Assembly: GCF_000787575.1 (NCBI RefSeq)
Contig: NW_012236524.1
Coordinates: forward strand, 980,477 to 1,044,476
DNA length: 64,000 nucleotides
Direction: 5' to 3'
Source of the DNA: Acytostelium subglobosum LB1
Taxonomy: Eukaryota; Evosea; Eumycetozoa; Acytosteliales; Acytosteliaceae
The translations under genes and the position numbers were made by a program. Shown here piece after piece: positions 36,301 to 49,630 of the stretch. The notes below the pieces were generated by a model, which saw nothing but the letters and a program-made list of their open reading frames with translations, made no database searches and was not told the origin of the DNA. How positions within the stretch are numbered: position 1 is the first letter of the stretch; the number at the start of each line of letters is the position of its first letter.

Positions 36301-39300
36301 CCCCATCCATCTCAGAGACATCCAACTCTCCCCTGCTGGACCTGGTCGGTAATCACGACCTGACGGGCGTGGTATTCAACATCGATGCATTGCAATCGAT
36401 CTGCACACTTGGCACACGAGCCTTCTCATCACTACAGCAACAGATTCTAAACGAGGTGTCGTTGTGCATCAAGCACATGTCATCAGTGCGCCAGGCGATC
36501 ATGGAGAGCAATCATTGGCAATCATGGATGCTTTCGATGTGGCCGTCACCGCCATCGACCCCATCGTCGCCCTTGTGGTCACCACCACTCTCGCCGTCCA
36601 AAGCGCTGTTCCTTGGACAGCCCATATCAAGCGTGTACGATTCACCAATCTTGAATGCGATGAGGGCGTCTGCACAAGAGCCCAGACCTGCACCATCGGC
36701 AAACCGCGTGTACCAGAGCGGTGTGAAGGAGATCCTCACTGGCATCCTCAAGATCCTACTCAATGACTGTGTTGCTAAGCGCGATGGCTGGAAGGTCATC
36801 GAAGAGACCCAAGCATGGGTATCCACCATGCTCCCCAACGGACTGCCACTCGAGCGAAGGATCTTCTACGAGTGTCTGGTCAAACTTGAGCAGGATATCA
36901 AGAAGTATGTATTAAGGGAGGTGGGGAGTGCAATGTGATGATCCCATCATCACATGACTAACTCGATCACACACAGCCCATCAAATCAATCAGTGGGATT
37001 GAAGAACTATGTCAATCTGATATCGATTATTGAGGACTTTGTGTTCTCGCACTCGATGAACATCTTGGCGCACAGGAACAATCAATCACAATGGGAGGAC
37101 TTTGGACTGGTGGCAAAGTTGTTGGACATCTTTGACAACACTCAGTCCATTCAAACACAGGTTGTTCAGAAGCCTGGTCCGACGGGCAGCAACAGCGCCA
37201 GCACATCCCTGCAACAACAACATCAGCAGCAGCAACACATCCAAGCACCATCATTCATCGTCGCACTCTCGAGCAACATTGACCTGCCCACGATCGACGT
37301 GTCGAGCGGGTCGTCAAAGGCCAAGAGTTCAATCAACACCATCCTACGCTTCATCATGTGCATCTTCCAAGAGGCCGAGTCATGCTTCTATGGCGAGCGA
37401 CAGATGGACGAGCAGCTTCACCACCACCACCAGCAACAACAACAACAGCAGGTTGAGCTGACTGGAGATGAGGAGGAGCGAAGCTTTGTGATCCGCGTGT
37501 GGGGCTTGCCTTTGATCTCTGAGGAGATCGATCAGATCATATCAAAGAACTCAATTCGAATCCAAACCATACTGGCAAGTGAGCGCGATCAGAAGGAGCA
37601 GGTCAGACACGTGATGTGGGTCATCTCGATATTGATCAATATCATCAGAAGGTATCGCGAGCACAACAATGATCCAATCCTCAAGCGAACGCAATCAATC
37701 ATCATATCTTTGCTCAAGTCCCTGCTCAAGACCTATGGCGACTTGATCGACACTCACATTGCGCCCAGCGGCGTGCTGTCCCCGCAGGCAGACCAATCGT
37801 CTTCGGGCGCCGGTCGCACTATTGGCATTGGCGACACCACCAATCAATCACTCAGCAACCATCTGTTCTCGGTACATTCGATTTCCTCGCTGAATGAGCC
37901 TGGCGACGCACACAGCGAGTTCCTCACATACTTCAAGGAGAAGTTGTTGTACAAGATCCCACTGCTGGACCACCTCCACGAGGCCAAGGACCTGCATGAG
38001 AATGCCAACCTCGTGACGGCCTTTGCCATGACACGCAAGAACAAGGTGGTCGAGCAGATCAAGCAAGCACACCAGAAGGAGCAAGAGAGCGTGATGCAAA
38101 AGGTGCAGAAAGTTCAGAACAAGGCATTTTCAATGTCACAAAAGATGGAGATCAATGAGCTACAACGCCGCAATATGCAGGAGAGCACGGTGGAGGGCCA
38201 CCGTCGCTGGGCCGATCGCCTGTGGAGGAAGAACTACAAGAGATTGACTCGCGAGATCACTCCCTGGGGATACACCGACAGATCGGCGCCCAAGAAGTTC
38301 TGGAAGCTGATCAGCCAAGAGAACAGCAATCGTCAATCCCGTTTGCTCAAGCGAGATTACAAAGGATCCGATCATGTTGGTGCGGCACTTAGACCCAGCA
38401 ATGCGCAGGCACCCGGCGCAGCTGTGCCAGGTACTTCGACCACGACGACCACTTCATCGTCCACGAGTCGTGGACAGCTACCTCAGGACGTTGACCTGTT
38501 GCAGAGGGTGGCGTCCAAGGCGCGCAAGTCCAACATGTCATCATCTGTCGATGTTCTCGATGAGGACGACCTAGTAGGCTTTGAGATGGAGGATGGCGAC
38601 ATTGTGGTTGACGAATCACACACAAACAGCGAGTGGTGTGTCGTCAGCGATGGATTCAATGATGAGCCCTCGAGCACACAGAGCATCAGTTCGTCATTGG
38701 GAATGCCAAGTTCAATCACATCGACGGCATCCACCACAACCTCCTCATCACTGCCTGCCAGTGCGACCACACATCAGCCCACTGACAAGCCTTTGTACAG
38801 CACTGGTGGCGAGATCATCAAGCCCATGATAGTGATCAGAGTTCACATCATCATTTATCAAAGCCGCCAGTTGTTGGTGTCGGCCAGCTCAACGGACCAA
38901 GAAGACCCAGAGAACATCCCCGCGAGCGCACTAGTCGACCGCGTCTACGACATCAAAAAGATCATTGGTGTGCAACATCGTCGCTATCTCCTGCTGCCCA
39001 CGGCCATCGAGATCTTCTTTAGCGACCGTCGCAGTCTCCTCCTCAACTTCCCTTCGGCACACATCATGGCGCTGGTCGTCAAGCACCTGAGCAACCTGTG
39101 CGAGTCGTCGGTCTTCTTCAAGAACGCATCACAGCTGCAGCTCTTTGACAACAATCGTGGCGTCTCGCCCCAGCAGACACTTCTCAAGTATCTCAACCCG
39201 ACACAGCGTTGGAAGCGCCGAGAGATCTCCAACTTTGAGTACCTCATGACGTTGAACACAATCGCCGGACGATCATACAACGATCTCAATCAATACCCAG

Positions 39301-41318
39301 TGTTCCCTTGGGTGATTGCTGACTACAACTCTGAGCAACTGGACCTCAACAACCCCGCCACGTACCGCGATCTCAGCAAACCGATTGGCGCACTCAACCC
39401 AACGCGTCTCGAGCTGTTCATCGAGCGCTATCAGCAGTGTCCAAAGGAGATACCCGCATTCATGTATGGCACGCACTACAGCTCGAGTGGCTCGGTGATG
39501 TTCTTTTTGATGCGCTGCGAGCCGTTCACATCCCACTTTATCAAGCTGCAGAGCGGACACTTTGACCATGCCGACCGCATGTTTGACTCGGTGGTGGACT
39601 GCTGGCGCAACTGTTTGAATAGCTCGTCCGACGTCAAGGAGCTCACGCCCGAGTTCTTCTACATGCCCGAGTTCCTGCTCAACCTCAATAACGTTCACTT
39701 TGGCGTCAAGCAGAATGGCAAGGTGATGAGCGAGGCTGTGCTGCCACCATGGGCCAAGACATCGTTCCACTATGTGCTCCAGAATAGGATGGCGCTCGAG
39801 TCTGAGTACGTATCACAGAACCTTCATCATTGGATCGACCTGATCTTTGGACACAAACAACGTGGCAAGGAGGCCATCGCCGCGCACAACGTCTTTTACT
39901 ACCTGACCTATGAGGGCAGTGTTGACATTGGCGCCATGCAAGACCCAATCCTGCGAGAGGCCACAAGAGTGCAGATTAACAACTTTGGCGTCACACCCTC
40001 ACAACTGTTCCAAACGCCACATGTCCAGCGTGACCCGCCCAAGTCTGTCGTGAACAGGCTCTCCTTGCTCAAGATGCTCAAGCCACTGCAGATGGTCTCC
40101 ATCCCATTCTCACCAGCCCGTCTCTTTATGTTTAGTGGCGCGGGCAGCTCTGGAGGAGTCGTGGGTCCAGTTGGCAGCGTGGTCGGATCGTCCAACAAGG
40201 ACCAAGGCGACCGTGTCCTCATCCTTGGTGCCAACAGCGACATTCAATTCCTAAAGATCAACTATGACAATAGTACAAGTCTGATTAGCAACTCGGTCGC
40301 TGGCAGCATCTCCCCAATCTCCTCGATGATCCCCATCTCTGTGATCAGTCAGCTAAACGTGCATCAGTTCCCAATCTCATTCTCGCAGTCACTCAAGACG
40401 CGTATAGGTCATCCTTACTGCTCGATACCAAACAACCACCGCATACTGTTTGCCAGCGGCAAGTATGAGTACACACTCTACGTCATATTTGGAGACAGTC
40501 GCCTGAGCATTGGCCAAGTGTGCCACAAGGCGCCAATCACTTGTATCACCTATCAGGAGATTGATCGTGGAGAGAAGTGTGGCGTGGGAGGAGTCAGCTT
40601 GCGTCAACGCATCGTTGTCACTGGCAGTGAAGACACAACCGCCATCATGTGGTTGTTTAACGAAGAGGACTACTCAGTCAAGCCCTTGCATACATTACGC
40701 GGCCATGACCTCGGAGTGACATGCGTCGTGTTGGATGCCGACAACGACATTTGTGTCACTGGCAGCAAGGATGGAACGATCATCATTCACACCATCCTCA
40801 AGGGAACATACATCCGAACGATCACACATCCCAACAACCTACCAATTAACAACCTCACACTGACTGATGATGGAAGCATCTTCTTCTACTCCAACTCAAC
40901 TGTAAATAGTGGCGATAATGATGGCAACGAAGAGAAACATATTATCTATCGTTATTCAATCAATGGATACCTGATCCAGACAATACCAACCGACATTCAG
41001 CCGTCCATTTCCAAGATGGTGCAGATACGTTCGAGCACCGGCATGAATGGATACTTCATCACATCTGGTGGCTACCAGATCATTGTGCGCGAGCTACTCA
41101 ATCTCGAGATCATCCACGTGTTTGACGTGCGCAACCTATCATCATTCATCAACAGCAACATTGTGGTGGACTTTTGTCTGTGGAATGGCAGTGAGCAATC
41201 GATTCAAGAGAACTCCAACAGCAAGATTGATCAACTGTCATTGTTGGTGTTGTTGGAGAGTTGTCAACTATTGATCTATAACATTGATGATAATGGAATA
41301 AAATCCCTATCTGATTGA
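33330..41318 (+). CDS. BEACH-domain (Lvs-type) protein
   Basis: Exons 33330-34109, 34194-34765, 34826-35289, 35362-35876, 35931-36904 and 36977-41318 give 2,548 residues; every junction is in phase. An N-terminal armadillo-like helical region is interrupted by a concanavalin-A-like segment (about 262-440; GYSISMWINIDSF, NRWQHIVVQ). A PH-like domain follows (about 1717-1830). The BEACH domain (about 1841-2119) shows WKRREISNFEYLMTLNTIAG, YPVFPWVIADY and FGHKQRGKEA. C-terminal WD40 repeats start near 2180 (VTGSEDTTAIMW, VTGSKDGTIIIHT). BEACH proteins control membrane traffic; dictyostelid paralogues act in cytokinesis, contractile vacuole or lysosome function. The size fits a mid-length paralogue, but I cannot tell which. 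Asn and Gln runs lie in loops. Confidence 0.93.
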
Positions 41319-41382
41319 TGTTGTTGACCAATCATCAATCAATCCACTACTACTTGGAGCAAGCTGTTGTTCAGCAACAGGT

Positions 41383-43153
41383 TTATTTGGAATCGCCCAT
41401 AAGCAAAGGAACAAGGACAAGATGCTGCGCAGGTGTACCAAGGTTGTAGCATGTAGGTCCTTCATGTGTAATGCACTTTACTTCCTCCAAGAACTTTAAC
41501 TTATTTCCAGCCGATACCTAAAGGGTTTGGTTGATCAGTCCTCGTGTTCATAACCCGCTCACTCACGCTGTCTTCACTTCACTTCACTTACATCATAGTC
41601 AATCTCTCCTATTCTGAGTATTGCCTTGCCAGACTTGTATATCTTGAGATTGCCCAGTCGACCTGATGGCAATGACTTGAGTGTGTTGGTAAAGTCACCT
41701 GGATAGATCATTGGGACGAATGAATGTTTGTTCAGTACTGGCTTCTCAGCACTGTCTATCGATGTTGTGGTTTCGTTCGATTCCAATCCACTGGATGTCG
41801 ATGCTGGTGGCTTGGCCACGCCAGCAGCTGGCTTGGCAGGTGGTGCCATGGCAGCAGGCTTGCCCAACAATGTTGGCATTTGATTCATATTCATAATGGG
41901 TCGAGTTTGAGTTGATGGCAGTGATGTTGGCAGTTGAATGAAGAATAGATGGTCATCATTGAGGAACACCCCATCATTGTAGAATGGTTTGATTGATTGC
42001 TCGATTTGTTTCTTCTTATTGCCAACGATTGTACTGTTTGTCTCCTCAATCAATGCGTCCAAGTCTGTAGAGTCTGACATTTCTCCATTCTGTATTTTCT
42101 CTTCATTCATCGTTGTCGAGTTAGTGAGTGATTGCCGCGTGACGATCACGATGTACATCGTCAGGTAACATACCTTGTATCTCCTTCTTCTTCTTCTCAA
42201 GGTCCAACTTGGCATCCTTGAGTGAGTATTCCTTCATGACCTTTCTTGGATCGACCAATGGAAGATGTGTTGGATGATTGGGTTGCATTGGATCAATCTC
42301 CATCTCATGGAACAACTGGTTAACCAATTCCTCGTTCAACTTGTTCTCAGCTCTATTCGACTCCCCTGTTCACATGGTGTCAGTCAGTCATTCGATCAGC
42401 AAACATGATTGAATGATGTAGTACATACTGAGTTGATTCCTTTCCAGCATTGAATCGGGTAGACTGGAGAGTGGAAGGGATGGTGCATTGGAGAGGGCGG
42501 ACAAGTTTGAACCAGGTTTCCTCGCACGAGGGTTCATGTTTGATCGTATAGTCTTGCTCCTATCATGTTTAGGTTTCTGATCAGATATCGTTCCAATTGG
42601 TGACATTGAATCTTTAAGCAAGTCTGATATAGGTCCTGACAATATACTATCTGCTTTGTTCCTATTGATTGATTGTTTGATTGATGATGTTAAGACATTG
42701 CCAAGCTTTGCTTGAATGAGATGGGACACTAAACTACATACTCGACCTTCTTCCTTGGTACTAGATTGGGCATGAACTCTTTCTGTTAAGTATGTGAATG
42801 AGTGAGTGTAAGTATGCTTGGGATCAATCATGTTAGGCAAGGAAGGCTAACCTTACCTTTGGTCTTGGTGCACCAGGTATGTTGGGTGCAGGTTGTGCAC
42901 GAAGGGATGTTGGTTGTGTTTGTATAGGAGCCATCATTGATGGTGTAGTTGTTGTTGATCTAAATGGTGGAGTAGTAGTGGATGTTGATGTTGTTGATGT
43001 TGTTGATGTTGTTGACGTTGATGATGGAGCTGCCGCAGGCTTTCTTGCAGTTGGTGGTATACCAGGAGCTGGCTTTCCTCCTCCTGGAGCAATCGTATTC
43101 AACTTCTTCAATCGTACCAAAGGAGGTACATTTGACATATCCCTATCTCCCAT
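41383..43153 (-). CDS. rpc4: RNA polymerase III subunit RPC4
   Basis: Exons 43153-42857, 42782-42742, 42661-42429, 42365-42174, 42100-41592 and 41517-41383 give 468 residues. The N-terminus is Pro/Thr-rich and basic. FMPNLVPRKKVE in exon 2 matches the RPC4 N-terminal signature. The C-terminal domain reads LPSGRLGNLKIYKSGKAILR and GEIDYD, then across the last intron VSAGNKLKFLEEV and a short tail ending GDSK. RPC4 (yeast Rpc53) pairs with RPC5 as the TFIIF-like heterodimer of Pol III, used in termination and reinitiation. Unspliced reading would end three codons after the donor and lose this last strand pair, so the final exon is well supported. The exon 4/5 acceptor (AAG at 42101) is the weakest junction. 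Confidence 0.9.
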
Positions 43154-43300
43154 CCTTATCTATATCTGATTATCTCTATCTTTTTAGAAGAAGTAGTTCG
43201 TTCACAAAGTGGAGGGAACGACTTTTGTAAATCAAGAAAATGAAGTTGACTCCATTTCATTTCATTCATTCGCTCAACTTCATAAACAGATAGAGATACA
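43154..43300. promoter_or_regulatory. Short divergent promoter
   Basis: Only 147 bp separate the RPC4 and orphan start codons, so the two genes very likely share a promoter. No specific site is recognised. Confidence 0.45.
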
Positions 43301-43964
43301 ATGATGAGGAGATTCAATAGTATTGATGAAGAAGATATTGATGTAGATATAGATAATAATAACAATAATAGTAATAATAATAATAATAGGGGCGGTAGTA
43401 TTGGAAGGAAAGGTAGAACAAACATGCAGGATATATCAGATACAGATAGTACTATAGTCAATGCACTGAGTACACTACCATCGAATGGTGCATTCTCTAA
43501 ATATCAATCATCAAGTGGCATTACAAATGGTGTCGAATCAGTATGTTATATATTTGATTGATTGATTGAATGGTCTGAACCAACTTATACTTATTCATTC
43601 GTTCATTCATTCATTCCATTAGGAGTTACCAAAGTATATACCATATCACACAAGCAGTAGTAGCAGCGCGAGTAATAGTCCATTTATAAAGAATGATGAG
43701 ACCAATGTATTAATAAGATCACTTTTAAAGAATACTATAAGACTGAAGAATAGTCCATTGATCAATGATCCTGCATTGTCAACATCCACTACATCAACCA
43801 CATCAACTACCTCAACTACATCAACATCATCAACGACATCAACATCATCACCATCAGTTTCAAAAAAGACAAAGAGAGATACAGATGGAAGCATGGCACA
43901 ATCTGGCGGCTCAAATGGCAATGGAAGTGGCAACAATAGTAGGGACAAGAAGAGGAAGTCTTAG
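43301..43964 (+). CDS. Small low-complexity nuclear-type orphan
   Basis: Exons 43301-43540 and 43623-43964 give 193 residues (phase 0 junction GTATGT...ATTAG). The N-terminus is acidic with Asp/Asn runs. A middle block, TNVLIRSLLKNTIRLKNSP (about 105-123), is the only segment without strong bias and may be a helix. A Thr/Ser repeat and a basic KKTKRD...RDKKRKS end follow, which could act as a nuclear signal. I do not recognise it. It shares a promoter region with RPC4, and its stop is 13 bp from the convergent DUF726 gene's stop. Confidence 0.75.
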
Positions 43965-43977
43965 ACCTTTAATATTA

Positions 43978-46896
43978 CTACAGATGGTACACTATGCCAC
44001 TGAATAAAGGAGGTATCTTGGGCTGACAGTACTCAACCTTGTTGATGCCTGCAAACTCTAGAAGTCGTTTGACGATGCCCTCCTTCTCATAGTCAAGATG
44101 TCGCTTGACCATGCACGATACATCAACATTCTCAATCACCAGCGATAGAGTTGGCACGTGGATAGGCGCCACGCCACTAGCCGGGAACAATCCATCCGAG
44201 AAGAAATGCGCCGATCGACATATATACTTCAGCACAACATCTTTTGGCGAGTACATGTTGACTATCCTTCCGCTGACAACATTCTAAAAGTGTATGAATG
44301 ATTGATTGATTGAGTTAGCAAGTAAACCTTGGAATCATCCCTGTCAGTCGCGCGAACATACACTTAGATTGGACCATCTCTTGGGATCACAGGGGATTGG
44401 CGAGCCGATGAAGACAGCCATCTCGACGTAGGACGTGGCGAATGGATCGCTCGCGGACAACCTGTTCAACTCTTCAAGACAATAAAAAACTAGTCTTGCG
44501 CCCATACCAGTGCCAATGAGTGTGAGTGGTCGCTTGCCAAATGTGCCATCGAGTATCTGTTGAGCCAGGATGCGGCCAGCCTTCTCTGAGCGATCCTTTA
44601 GCATGGTCCAAGGGTTGTCAAGGACATCAGCCATCTTTAGGATGGACAGCGGGATCAATGCATGTGCCAGACTCTGTGAGATGATGTTGGTTGCTGCCGA
44701 TTTGATCACAGTGTGCATCAACTTGTTCTGGTACTCGGCAATGATTGATTGTAACTTCAACTTGTTGTCGCGCTCATAGTCAATCAAGAAGATGTCGCCA
44801 AAGTCCTCAGTGGCGCGTCGTACCATTCGTTCCCATGTCTCAAGTGGCTGTGACGGTGTTGCTGAGGGGGTGGAGCTGGGCGGCACCGCAAAGCCGTCTA
44901 TGTATATGATCGCATGAAGAGAGGTCTGTGACTTGACACGATGAATCGCATAGTCCTGGATGCCGGCTGTTGCCGCAATCATCTTGTCGGCGGACACTTT
45001 AGCGCCGGCAGCACCAAAGATGACGGACAACATAGTGGCACCGCTCACGCCAGTGAATGATACCAGTCCAGAGACCAATGATCCGGCGCCAATTGCACTG
45101 AGCACGGAGCCAACGAATGGGGCAGCCAGTCCACCTGTCAATCCGACGATGACGGCACCAGTGACTGCGGCGCCAGCTATCTTGGCTGCCTTGAGCCCAC
45201 CGCCTCTCTCGTTTCCAACACTCGCAGGTGTCTGCGCGCCATCAGCTTCGTTGGTGTCCTGCAGAGATCCAATGACCTCCATCTCGATGCGGCAAAAGAC
45301 AGTGTAGTTGACGCCGAGGAACTCGACAAACAGACGTTTGAGTGACGAGCGTATTGTTGAGAAGTATGATTGAGCGATCAATGATGTCGATATCAACTTG
45401 AGCATGAACTCTTCAATCTCATGCTTCTCCTTGCTAATCATCTGTAACAAAGTATCTATTATGGCTGAATGATTGTTCACCTGTTTATACTGCTTGATGT
45501 TCTGAAGTTGCATCTTTATCTCTGATGTAACATGTTCCTTTGTGATCATTCCATTTTCCAACGATTGATCATTGAGGCCAGACTCTGTTGTGTTTGTGGC
45601 GCCATTGATTGTGGGACTGGTGAACGTACTAGTGTTTGTGCTTGTGCTTGTGCTCGCGGCTGTGTCAAGTTGCTCACCAACACTTGATGAGCTTGTGGAG
45701 GAAGAGGAGGAGGCCTTGAGGAGACGATTGAATGTTGCCTTGTCAATGGACAGATGTGAGTGATCGAGTTTCTCAATGAATTGGATGGCCAGGGAGAATG
45801 TAGTGACGAACAGCTCGTAACTAGTGTCATGATAGTCGTTGGAGTATAACTCAATGATCATCTTATTCGAGTACAGATTGGGTGGATTCTTCTTGAGCAA
45901 CAGATAAATGAACATTGGCAACAAGTACTCATCACCATTGATCGATATCAATTGTATCATTGACTTTGACAAGAATCTCTTCTTCTTCAAAGGTGATTGA
46001 TGTTGAAGTCGATCAATATCTAATGATTGATTGATTGATGGTGTTAGGCTGGGATCATTCCAAGATGGTACTATAAAGATCATTTACATTTAAACGCTTT
46101 TGTTAGACTTGCTGTATCAATTGATATACCCAAGTGTGATGGCTCAATGAATGATAGTGATCCAATTCGTTCCTTCAATCGTTGGTCCTCATCAAAGTTG
46201 TAAGGGAATATGCTGTTGTTCGGAGTGATGTTAGTCAACGAATGATTGAATGATTGAATGAATGACTACGTACTCTATATATATGCTCTGTATTATTATT
46301 GTCTCAACACTTTGATTGAGGACGTGAGTGTAATCATCTGATGCAAGGATGTCATTGAACTTGCTGGGAAGTACAACATTGTGTAGCAACTCTGAATGAT
46401 AGTTGTTATATGATTGTACACGATCTGATGATGAAGTCAATCTACTGAAATGATTCCTGAATCGAATCAGGTCATCTCTATGCACTTCTGCCAAGTAATC
46501 CGCAACATTACTCCATATATTATTGATCTTTGGTAGGTATTGAGATGTCAAGTCTACCACCTCTTGTTGTTGTGGCAACGTCATTGATGGGCTAGATTGA
46601 CCACGAAGAGTTGGAGAAGACGTAGATGAGGATGAGGATGAGCCATTGCCAACTATATTATCGAATATTAAATAGTTCAATATACATTGTGATAATGACA
46701 TTGATGTGAATGCTTGTGTGAGGAACTCTGTTATCTCCTTCTTTATCGTTGTCCTATATGGATATAGTTGATGTCTGAATGCATCCACCAACAATATACC
46801 AAACAACTCTTTCTTTGTCAATGTCAATGTCAAAGTCTGCTGTTGCTGTTGCTTGTTACTACTGATGAGTTCATTTGTAGTTGTGATACTTTCCAT
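43978..46896 (-). CDS. DUF726/TMCO4-family alpha/beta-hydrolase-like membrane protein
   Basis: Exons 46896-46274, 46212-46088, 46019-44362 and 44283-43978 give 903 residues, all phases consistent. A helical N-terminal half contains Gln, Ser and Thr runs. A Gly/Ala-rich membrane segment follows (AAKIAGAAVTGAVIVGLTGG, then about 50 more hydrophobic residues). The DUF726 hydrolase-like domain has HAIIYIDGF, PLTLIGTGMGARLVFYCLEE, AVFIGSPIP and, in the last exon, GRIVNMYSPKDVVL. The family (human TMCO4, yeast Mil1) is a membrane-associated predicted hydrolase. Oddity: the nucleophile elbow, usually GFSLGAR, reads GTGMGAR, so the Ser is absent and hydrolase activity is doubtful. Intron 2 starts GTAAAT inside what would otherwise be a stop-containing frame. 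Confidence 0.88.
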
Positions 46897-47147
46897 CCTA
46901 TAATTATATATATATATATGTGTTATGACTATCTTATAATTATTACAACAACAATAACAACATTAAATGATTAACATGTAGCAAAGCAACACCAACAACA
47001 ACTTGTTGAGACTTTGAAACCCAAGTGATGGAGAATGATCGTTTGAGTCTAACGTCACCACCCCACTATGACCAACATTGAATTTATGGGTCATGTCCAA
47101 TCAATTTGTAAACAAGTCAACTAACACCTTCATTTACAACACTAAAC
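46897..47147. promoter_or_regulatory. Divergent promoter region
   Basis: 251 bp lie between the DUF726 gene and the ankyrin-like gene starts. A TATATATATATA tract near 46905-46917 and CAA repeats are the only visible features. Confidence 0.4.
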
Positions 47148-49600
47148 ATGTCAATAGTTATAAATAACAATAATAGTAATAACTATGATGATGGCATGTC
47201 CATTAGACAAGTGCTCACCAATCGAATATTGTTCAGGACTATCATATTATCTCTACCTTATTGGTTGTTTAATAATACCAACAAGAAGAAGAGATATATA
47301 AAGAAGAAGGAAGGGACAAGTAACCGATGGTATCATTTAGAAGAACCGGATCTAGATATTGGTTATAGAACAAAGTATCATCATTGGACTGATGCAATAC
47401 AGTTGATACAACATAATCATCTTGCATTACTATGTTATAGAATCAAACATAATGATCATATCAACTTTACACATCAGACTGTGGAGGATATGTACAAAAA
47501 AGGTTGTGTACTCGATCCCCAAACATTCAACATCGTCTACAACAAGTATCAACGATACTTTACCTACTCTGACTCCCTCGCAGAGGAGATAGTTGGAGGT
47601 CACCTCAGCAATGTACAGACGTTGCTACAACAAACTGTGCCCATGACCTTTAATCGTCGTGACTCTCTCTTGTTGAGCGCCATCAATCCTGGTAACCTCA
47701 ATGTACTCAAGTATCTCTTGGACTCTGGTCTGTTCAATAATGAATCTCTTTGGAAGAACCAAACTCATGAGGCAATGAAGAAGATAGTCAAGTTACCACC
47801 CTCCTCCATCCTTTTCTTGTTGGACACTCGGAACAAATTTCCAACAAAACTGGTCAAGATGATCAGATCGAGAGCACAATCTTATGTCAATGAGATAGTA
47901 TCTCATGGTAACCAACAACTCATCGATGAGCTCATGATCAAAAAAGGTCTCGAACTGACCAGATAGATAGTGATGCCAGACAGTGGACTTACTGCCACCC
48001 AGTATCTTGCACTATGCGAGCGCTGGTTCCCAGCAGACAGATTACTGGACCATCAACAGGCAATGGATAGCTTATCTTTGGCAAAGTATACTGCTCAATC
48101 AATGTTGGGATTTGACGCCCCAGCGGTGAATGTAACATCAACGGACATTGGTGATGACCAGCTCTTGGTCTATGTCAAGCTCTTTGGCGTTTCGCTTGGC
48201 TGTGAAGACATACGCGATATGGCACTGCGCGAGTACATACTCTCAGGGGACTTCATGCTCATTACCTACCTCCATGATCAGTTGACTGAATACGATGAAC
48301 AAATTTCCAACTATATTGTAGAACTTGGCAATGTGGCTCAAATGGCCGTCCTCCTTGGATATTTGGACACACGTATCATACCGAGGATACAACCGGATAA
48401 TCCCAATGTCGTTGATATTCGAAGAGACTACTTTATCGACCTCCACAGATCTCTGTTCAAGGCACCTAACCAACACAATGCACTCGAGGTGATCAAATAT
48501 TTAAACAACAATAATGTTGTTCAAAAAACATATTCGCCAGTACATATTAATAGAAGCATAGTATTCAATGGATCAATGGACATTCTTGCCTTTCTATTAT
48601 CCAATGACAACAGAGTATTACCCACGAGTGGTGATTTCGCCGCAGCACTTACGGTACTCGACCCTCAACAATTGGAATATGTATTCAAGATGCATCCATC
48701 CTTTTATTCATCCAAAGTACGCATTCTATATACCATGTTCTATGCGTCTTACTATGGCGGACTGGACACTCTCAACATACTCTTGGATCATATTGACGTC
48801 CTTGGAACATCATCCATAGAGAGATTGGCCAATGATGGATACCATATTTATATCGTCCGTCTGGTGGAGAGAGCCAATTTTTCACTTGACGATCTGTCTC
48901 AACAAATTGGACGACTTGGCGATGTTGAGTTGTTTGAGTATGCACTCAAACACCGTGCACCTGATGAGATGATGGAGATGCAACTTGGGGTGGTACTATA
49001 CAGTGCTCTCAGGTCAGCTGTAAAGAATCACCAAGTGGCACTGGTCAAACATATATGTTCGAATCACAACAATATTGTTGGTGTGCTGCACAAGTCTCTT
49101 CATATGGAGGCAATCAATCATGGAGATTTGGAATTGTTGGACTACCTCTGCGCAGTACACCTCTTGAGAGTGTTGACGATACTTTCGAGGACCCAGAGGA
49201 GACTTCCAACAATCTTGTAGAGCGCGCCATCAATCTGGGACACATCGAGATATTGGACTATTTGTTGGCAAAGGTTGATGTCATGCTCAAACACTACATG
49301 TTGGTTGGGTTAATCCCATCACTCACCAACAATCTAATCACAAGGTCGGATACATTCATGTTACAACATTTCTTGAACATTGGTGTTAAGTTTGATTTGG
49401 AGAGTATCCAGCTCCATGCTCGAGCCTACTACAACTACAACAACAACAACAACATGGGCATGCAATCATTTATTGATCAGTATATATTTAAGAATGATAC
49501 ACAGGGTCAACAAAAGCAAGTGAAGAATAACAAGAGAGTCACAAGGGATAATGAGGAAACTACTCCACAACCAAAGCCAACAAAGAAGAATAGGAAATAA
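47148..49600 (+). pseudogene. Interrupted ankyrin-repeat-like dictyostelid protein
   Basis: One long frame from the ATG at 47148 encodes a basic N-terminus with a hydrophobic patch, then many 30-residue helix-turn-helix units of the degenerate ankyrin type common in dictyostelid multigene families (for example GNLNVLKYLLDSGLFN, GDLELLDYL, GHIEILDYLLAKVD). It is broken twice. An in-frame TAG at 47964-47966 is followed at once by open reading in the same frame. Around 49150-49165 the reading frame shifts, after which the repeats continue to a Lys/Asn-rich end and stop at 49598-49600. Joined, the protein would be about 815 residues. The rest is undamaged, so this is either a young pseudogene or two base errors in the assembly. 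Function unknown; likely protein binding. Confidence 0.7.
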
Positions 49601-49630
49601 ACTTGTAATATATCAGGTGATCTTCATCAA

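Noticed and set aside
47148-47966. Treating 47148-47966 and 47970-49220 as two separate genes
   Set aside because: Both are in the same frame, separated by one stop codon, and the ankyrin-like repeats run on, so one interrupted gene is simpler.
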